From Thermovibrio sp. (GTDB taxonomy: Bacteria; Aquificota; Aquificia; Desulfurobacteriales; Desulfurobacteriaceae): DNA of 34,936 bases. The position numbers and the translations under genes are program-made. Positions 32,241-34,936 of the stretch are shown here, piece after piece (position 1 is the stretch's first letter; each line of letters starts with the position of its first letter). The stretch covers positions 1 to 34,936 of the forward strand of contig WFYG01000021.1 in assembly GCA_015490195.1 (NCBI GenBank), in the 5' to 3' direction. The notes beneath the pieces were generated by a model. That model ran no database searches. It was not told the DNA's origin and worked only from the letters and a program-made list of their open reading frames with translations.

Positions 32241-33230
32241 ATGGAGAGGAAGAAGGCCTATCTGCTATTCTCTGGAGGGCTTGACAGTCTTATAGCTGCA
32301 GAGCTCTTGAAACGTTTAGGTTTTGACGTTGTTGGAGTTCACATCACTTCTCCCCTCTTTGAAAAGGACGTTGAAAAGGTCAGGGAACTTGCGGATAGGA
32401 TAGGAATTGAGCTCAAAGTTGTTGAAGCTGGAGAGGACTACTTAGAGATGCTGAAAAACCCCGTTTACGGCTACGGGAAAAACCTGAATCCCTGTATAGA
32501 CTGTAAAGCCTATATGCTGAAAAAACTGAAGGAGGTGGCAGAAGAGGGAGCCCTCCTTGCAACAGGTGAGGTCTTAGGACAGAGACCTATGTCTCAGAGG
32601 AGGGATGCCTTTAACGCAATAGAGAAGCTTGCCGGTTTAAAGAGGCAGGTTTTGAGGCCCCTTTCTGGAAAACTCCTCCCTTCAACGGTTTACGAGGAGA
32701 GGGGGATTGTAGATAGGGAAAAACTCTTAGACCTTAAAGGGCGCTCAAGGAAGAGGTACCCTGAAATCTTAAAGGAGCTGAGATTTAATGAGGGGGAGCT
32801 CCCCACCCCTGCCGGCGGCTGCCTCTTAACGGAGCCCTCATTTGCGAGAAAAGTTAAGGATTTGATGGAGCACGACGAGCTCAGCTGGGAGAACGTAAAG
32901 CTCCTTAAAATTGGCCGCCACTTCAGGGTTAACGGCTGCAAGCTGATAGTTGGAAGGAACAGGGAAGAGAATAGAAGAATCAGAGAAGTTGCAAAAGAAA
33001 ACGACTACCTGATAACAGTTCCAGGGATTCCTTCTCCAACGGCCCTTTTAAGGTGTAAAGAGGAACCATCAGAGGGTGTTTTGAGAAAAGCAGGGGGAAT
33101 AGTTGCCCGCTATTCAGACGCTAAGAACGAAAAGGAAGTGAAAGTTGCCGTTTTCAGAGGTGGTAAACTATTAACAGAACTTACAGTTCAGCCGATATTT
33201 GACTTAAAGGAGTTTTCTATAACGGGATAA
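32241..33230 (+). CDS. PP-loop ATPase, MnmA/ThiI-like with NFACT-R/DUF814-like C terminus
   Basis: The N-terminal PP-loop AYLLFSGGLDSLIAAELLKR binds ATP. NPCIDCKAYMLKKL has the CxxC expected of a thiolation enzyme, and ATGEVLGQRPMSQRRDAFNA is the block shared with MnmA/ThiI-type tRNA thiouridylases. The C-terminal third (IGRHFRVNGCKLIVGRNREE) resembles the DUF814/NFACT-R type domain linked to RNA binding. A tRNA sulphur-modification role is likely; the modified base is not predictable. ATG 32241 is preferred over GTG 32235 because of GCGGAGAG spacing. Confidence 0.82.
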   Translation: MERKKAYLLFSGGLDSLIAAELLKRLGFDVVGVHITSPLFEKDVEKVRELADRIGIELKVVEAGEDYLEMLKNPVYGYGKNLNPCIDCKAYMLKKLKEVAEEGALLATGEVLGQRPMSQRRDAFNAIEKLAGLKRQVLRPLSGKLLPSTVYEERGIVDREKLLDLKGRSRKRYPEILKELRFNEGELPTPAGGCLLTEPSFARKVKDLMEHDELSWENVKLLKIGRHFRVNGCKLIVGRNREENRRIREVAKENDYLITVPGIPSPTALLRCKEEPSEGVLRKAGGIVARYSDAKNEKEVKVAVFRGGKLLTELTVQPIFDLKEFSITG

Positions 33231-33240
33231 GGAGGGAGAG

Positions 33241-33711
33241 ATGCCCCTTTTTGAGAAGACCCTTTACTCAACAGATTTCTCACCCCTTGCAGAGGTTGCT
33301 TTAGACTACGTTAAAAAGCTGAAAGAGGCCGGAGAGAAAGAGGTTGTTGTTGTTCACGTTGTTGATGACCTCTCAATAGAGCTCCCTGAAGGGGCCGACC
33401 TTTTAAACGAGAAGGAGCTTTATAAGATACTTCCTGAGGTAGACCAGGAGTATGTAACTTCACTGATTGAAAGACTTGAGGCTGTTAAGAAAATACTTGA
33501 AGATGAAGGTTTAAACGTGAAACTCTACCTGAAGTATGGGAATATTCCTAAACAAATTGTTGAAGTAGCTAAACAGGAAAAAGTGAGGCTTATTGTTATG
33601 GGAGCCCACGGTAAGGGGCTTTTAACAGAAATTCTTCTTGGTAGTGTTTCAACAGATGTAATCAGGAACGCAGAGTGTCCTGTTCTAATAGTTAAGAGAA
33701 GGGAGGAGTGA
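33241..33711 (+). CDS. Universal stress protein, ATP-binding type
   Basis: A single UspA domain. The start FEKTLYSTDFSPLAEVALDY and the nucleotide loop MGAHGKGLLTEILLGSVSTD (G-2x-G-9x-G-S/T) show the ATP-binding class. The C-terminal CPVLIVKR strand is also typical. AAGGAGGGAG lies just before the ATG, 10 bp after the preceding stop. It precedes a second, divergent family member with overlapping stop and start, so they may form a heterodimer. Confidence 0.93.
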   Translation: MPLFEKTLYSTDFSPLAEVALDYVKKLKEAGEKEVVVVHVVDDLSIELPEGADLLNEKELYKILPEVDQEYVTSLIERLEAVKKILEDEGLNVKLYLKYGNIPKQIVEVAKQEKVRLIVMGAHGKGLLTEILLGSVSTDVIRNAECPVLIVKRREE

Positions 33712-34202
33712 TGCTCTTTGAGAGAGTTCTCTACCCCTTTGATATGAGAAAGGCGAGTCTTGGAGTTAAGCCTTATGTACTGAAACTAAAAGAGGCGGGA
33801 TGCAAAGAAGTTCACATGCTTTACGTTCTCCTTCCCTCTGAGTGGGGATTTGTTGCTAAAGAGGAGTACGACTCGGAAGACAAGATAGAGGCTTTAAGGG
33901 GAGCCATAGACGACGGCTACGTTGATGGTCTCATAAGGATATTCAGGAGAATGAAGGAAATCGCTGAGGAGTTTGAGGCGAGCGGAATTAAGACCCGGAT
34001 TGTTCTCATTCCTGGCGAGCTTGACGAGACAATTGGTTACTACTCTAAGGAGTATGGAATCAAGCTTGTTGCCCTCGGTATAACAGACGAATCCCTCTCC
34101 TTTTTCCGGGTTGGAAAGGTTCTTGACATAATTAAAGCTGTTGGCTCTCCGATACTGATAGTTAAGTCTCCTGAAGAAGATGGAGCTAAGGGTTTAGAAT
34201 GA
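33711..34202 (+). CDS. Universal stress protein with degenerate nucleotide loop
   Basis: The UspA pattern is recognisable: LFERVLYPFDMRKASLGVKP at the start, ELDETIGYYSKEYGIKLVAL in the middle and SPILIVKSPEE at the end. The G-2x-G-9x-G motif is replaced by LGITDESLSFFRVGKVLDII, so ATP binding is probably lost. I use the ATG at 33711, which shares its first base with the TGA of the preceding gene (TGATG) and has AGGAG upstream. Tandem placement with an ATP-binding paralogue suggests a paired regulatory function. Confidence 0.85.
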   Translation: MLFERVLYPFDMRKASLGVKPYVLKLKEAGCKEVHMLYVLLPSEWGFVAKEEYDSEDKIEALRGAIDDGYVDGLIRIFRRMKEIAEEFEASGIKTRIVLIPGELDETIGYYSKEYGIKLVALGITDESLSFFRVGKVLDIIKAVGSPILIVKSPEEDGAKGLE

Positions 34203-34288
34203 AGTAAATCCCCCTAATAAATCCTAACAGTGATGTTCTCAGAAGAATACAGGTTTTCTTCCTAAAGAGCTGGTTTACAGGAGCCAGT

Positions 34289-34530
34289 TTATCGGGAAAG
34301 GAGAATCTTAAGAAACTGTTCAGCGTAAGGGTATTTAAATGGAGCGGTGGAGCTCCCCACCGCCGTTCCAACCCCTAAAATCAGGGAGAACAGGCCGTTA
34401 CTATGACGAACCTCTCTTCCTCCATCATTTTAAGAACCTTCTTGCAGATGGATGGCCTTAAAATGTAAGTTCCACAGACAAGCGTAAGGATCCACCCCCA
34501 GAACTTTGAGAGGAAGATATCGGGATTTAA
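34289..34530 (-). pseudogene. Decayed small membrane-protein gene (start lost, frameshift)
   Basis: Reading directly after bioA gives NPDIFLSKFWGWILTLVCGT, then LRPSICKKVLKMMEEERFVI up to TGA 34381-34383. A one-base frame change at that point continues as LILGVGTAVGSSTAPFKYPY to TAA at 34289. The first part matches the style of small two-helix integral membrane proteins (FWGW helix, LRP, charged helix, second helix). The codon where the start should be is TTA (34530-34528), overlapping the bioA stop TAA. A TTGA overlap, as used elsewhere in this window, would need only one base change. Function unknown. Confidence 0.6.
34344..34363. repeat. Inverted repeat around GGAGCTCC
   Basis: GCGGTGG and CCACCGC form a perfect 7-bp stem around AGCTCC, inside the decayed gene. 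It may act as a structural or terminator element now; there is no T-run. Confidence 0.45.
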
Positions 34531-34936
34531 TTCCCAAGAACCTCAACTATGGCGTCTCTGTAAGTTTCAACCATAAAGTCAATTTCTTCCTTTCTTATGG
34601 CAAGGGGCGGCATTATGACAAGAACCGGTCCTAAAGGCCTTGTGAAGACTCCCTTCTCAATTATTCTCCTTGAAACCCTCCTTCCAACGTCGTCCTTCCA
34701 GCTGAATCCCTCTTTCGTCTCTTTGTCTTTAACCAGCTCAACTCCAACTATAAACCCTTTTCCTCTTATATCTCCAACGTGTTTAAGGGGGGAAAGTTCC
34801 TCCTTCAGTCTCTTATGAAGGTACTCAATCTTACCTTTCAGTTTTTCAGGCCATCCCTTTTCCTCAAAGAGCTCAATGTTCCTGAGGGCTACTGCACAGC
34901 CAAGCTGGTTCCCTGTAAAGGTGTGGCCGTGGAAAA
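34527..34936 (-). CDS. bioA: Adenosylmethionine-8-amino-7-oxononanoate aminotransferase, C-terminal part
   Basis: Biotin-pathway transaminase that makes 7,8-diaminopelargonate using SAM as amino donor; only the last 136 codons are in the window. FHGHTFTGNQLGCAVALRNI just after the window edge is the BioA block that follows the PLP Lys. GDIRGKGFIVGVELVKDKET and GVFTRPLGPVLVIMPPLAIR follow, the last containing the substrate-side Arg. The protein ends in DFMVETYRDAIVEVL. The PLP Lys itself lies outside. The decayed membrane-protein gene follows directly. Confidence 0.9.
   Translation of the reverse strand, partial: FHGHTFTGNQLGCAVALRNIELFEEKGWPEKLKGKIEYLHKRLKEELSPLKHVGDIRGKGFIVGVELVKDKETKEGFSWKDDVGRRVSRRIIEKGVFTRPLGPVLVIMPPLAIRKEEIDFMVETYRDAIVEVLGN

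Noticed and set aside
34212-34288. Hairpins GAAGAA/TTCTTC and CTGG/CCAG after the stress-protein genes
   Set aside because: Short stems with large loops and no proper T-run; too weak to call as terminators.
34186-34371. Minus-strand 61-residue frame near the end of the window
   Set aside because: It overlaps the decayed membrane-protein gene in another frame and shows no family features.
1-34936. tRNA, rRNA, CRISPR or insertion-sequence features
   Set aside because: None recognised on either strand: no CCA-ended cloverleaf, no regularly spaced repeats, no transposase motifs.

Overview
This window looks like chromosomal DNA of a thermophilic, anaerobic, Gram-negative bacterium of the Aquificota, most likely the Desulfurobacteriaceae (Thermovibrio/Desulfurobacterium type). 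This placement is inferred from protein style (Lys/Glu-rich, compact), purine-rich coding strands, very tight gene packing and the gene set: AhbD/NirJ-type radical SAM protein plus HemE, a RACo-like corrinoid activator, NtrBC, MurJ and Lgt. No rRNA, tRNA, CRISPR or insertion sequence was recognised.

Layout. 1-1146: end of an OmpR-type response regulator and its soluble PAS histidine kinase. 1177-1875: an AT-rich gene cut by an in-frame TAG. 1872-3761 (minus): Cys-rich lipoprotein, hot-dog thioesterase and a protein with a C-terminal HEPN-like R-x4-H motif. 3842-8874 (plus): prfA, radical SAM/SPASM protein, membrane protein, hemE and an anchored protein. 19139-8871 (minus): thirteen nearly abutting genes, murJ-lgt-ilvE-mntA-hepT-RACo-DUF4911-gspG-rlmB-unknown-ntrB-ntrC-ferredoxin. 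19155-21886 (plus): trkA-trkH. 21934-28440 (plus): a polysaccharide export locus of the Yjb/Gfc type (Wzz-like co-polymerase, 970-residue multi-SLBB protein, secreted Ala/Gly-rich protein, YjbH) behind a near-consensus sigma-70 promoter. 28493-31035: thiD, lepA. 31059-32180 (minus): Uma2-family protein and long HPF. 32241-34202 (plus): a PP-loop tRNA-thiolation-like protein and two universal stress proteins. 34289-34936 (minus): a decayed membrane-protein gene and the C-terminal part of bioA.

The most striking item is the ferredoxin gene downstream of ntrC. Its frame is open for 198 codons except for one UGA at codon 84. The frame continues through two more perfect Cys clusters with no usable start codon after the UGA, and a 7-bp hairpin with a G-containing loop lies 11 nt beyond the UGA, the geometry expected of a bacterial SECIS. 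I propose a selenocysteine-containing polyferredoxin; a recent nonsense mutation is the main alternative.

A second genome-scale signal is the palindrome GAGCTC (often GGAGCTCC, at least four times GGGGAGCTCCCC). By eye it occurs about 65 times, where chance predicts fewer than ten, in all reading frames. It is almost absent (one copy) from the 6.5-kb polysaccharide locus, which suggests that locus was acquired later. Other points of interest are a MntA-HepT module buried in the housekeeping run, repeated TTGA stop/start overlaps, and two broken genes. All counts, motif positions and family names come from reading alone; no search was run.
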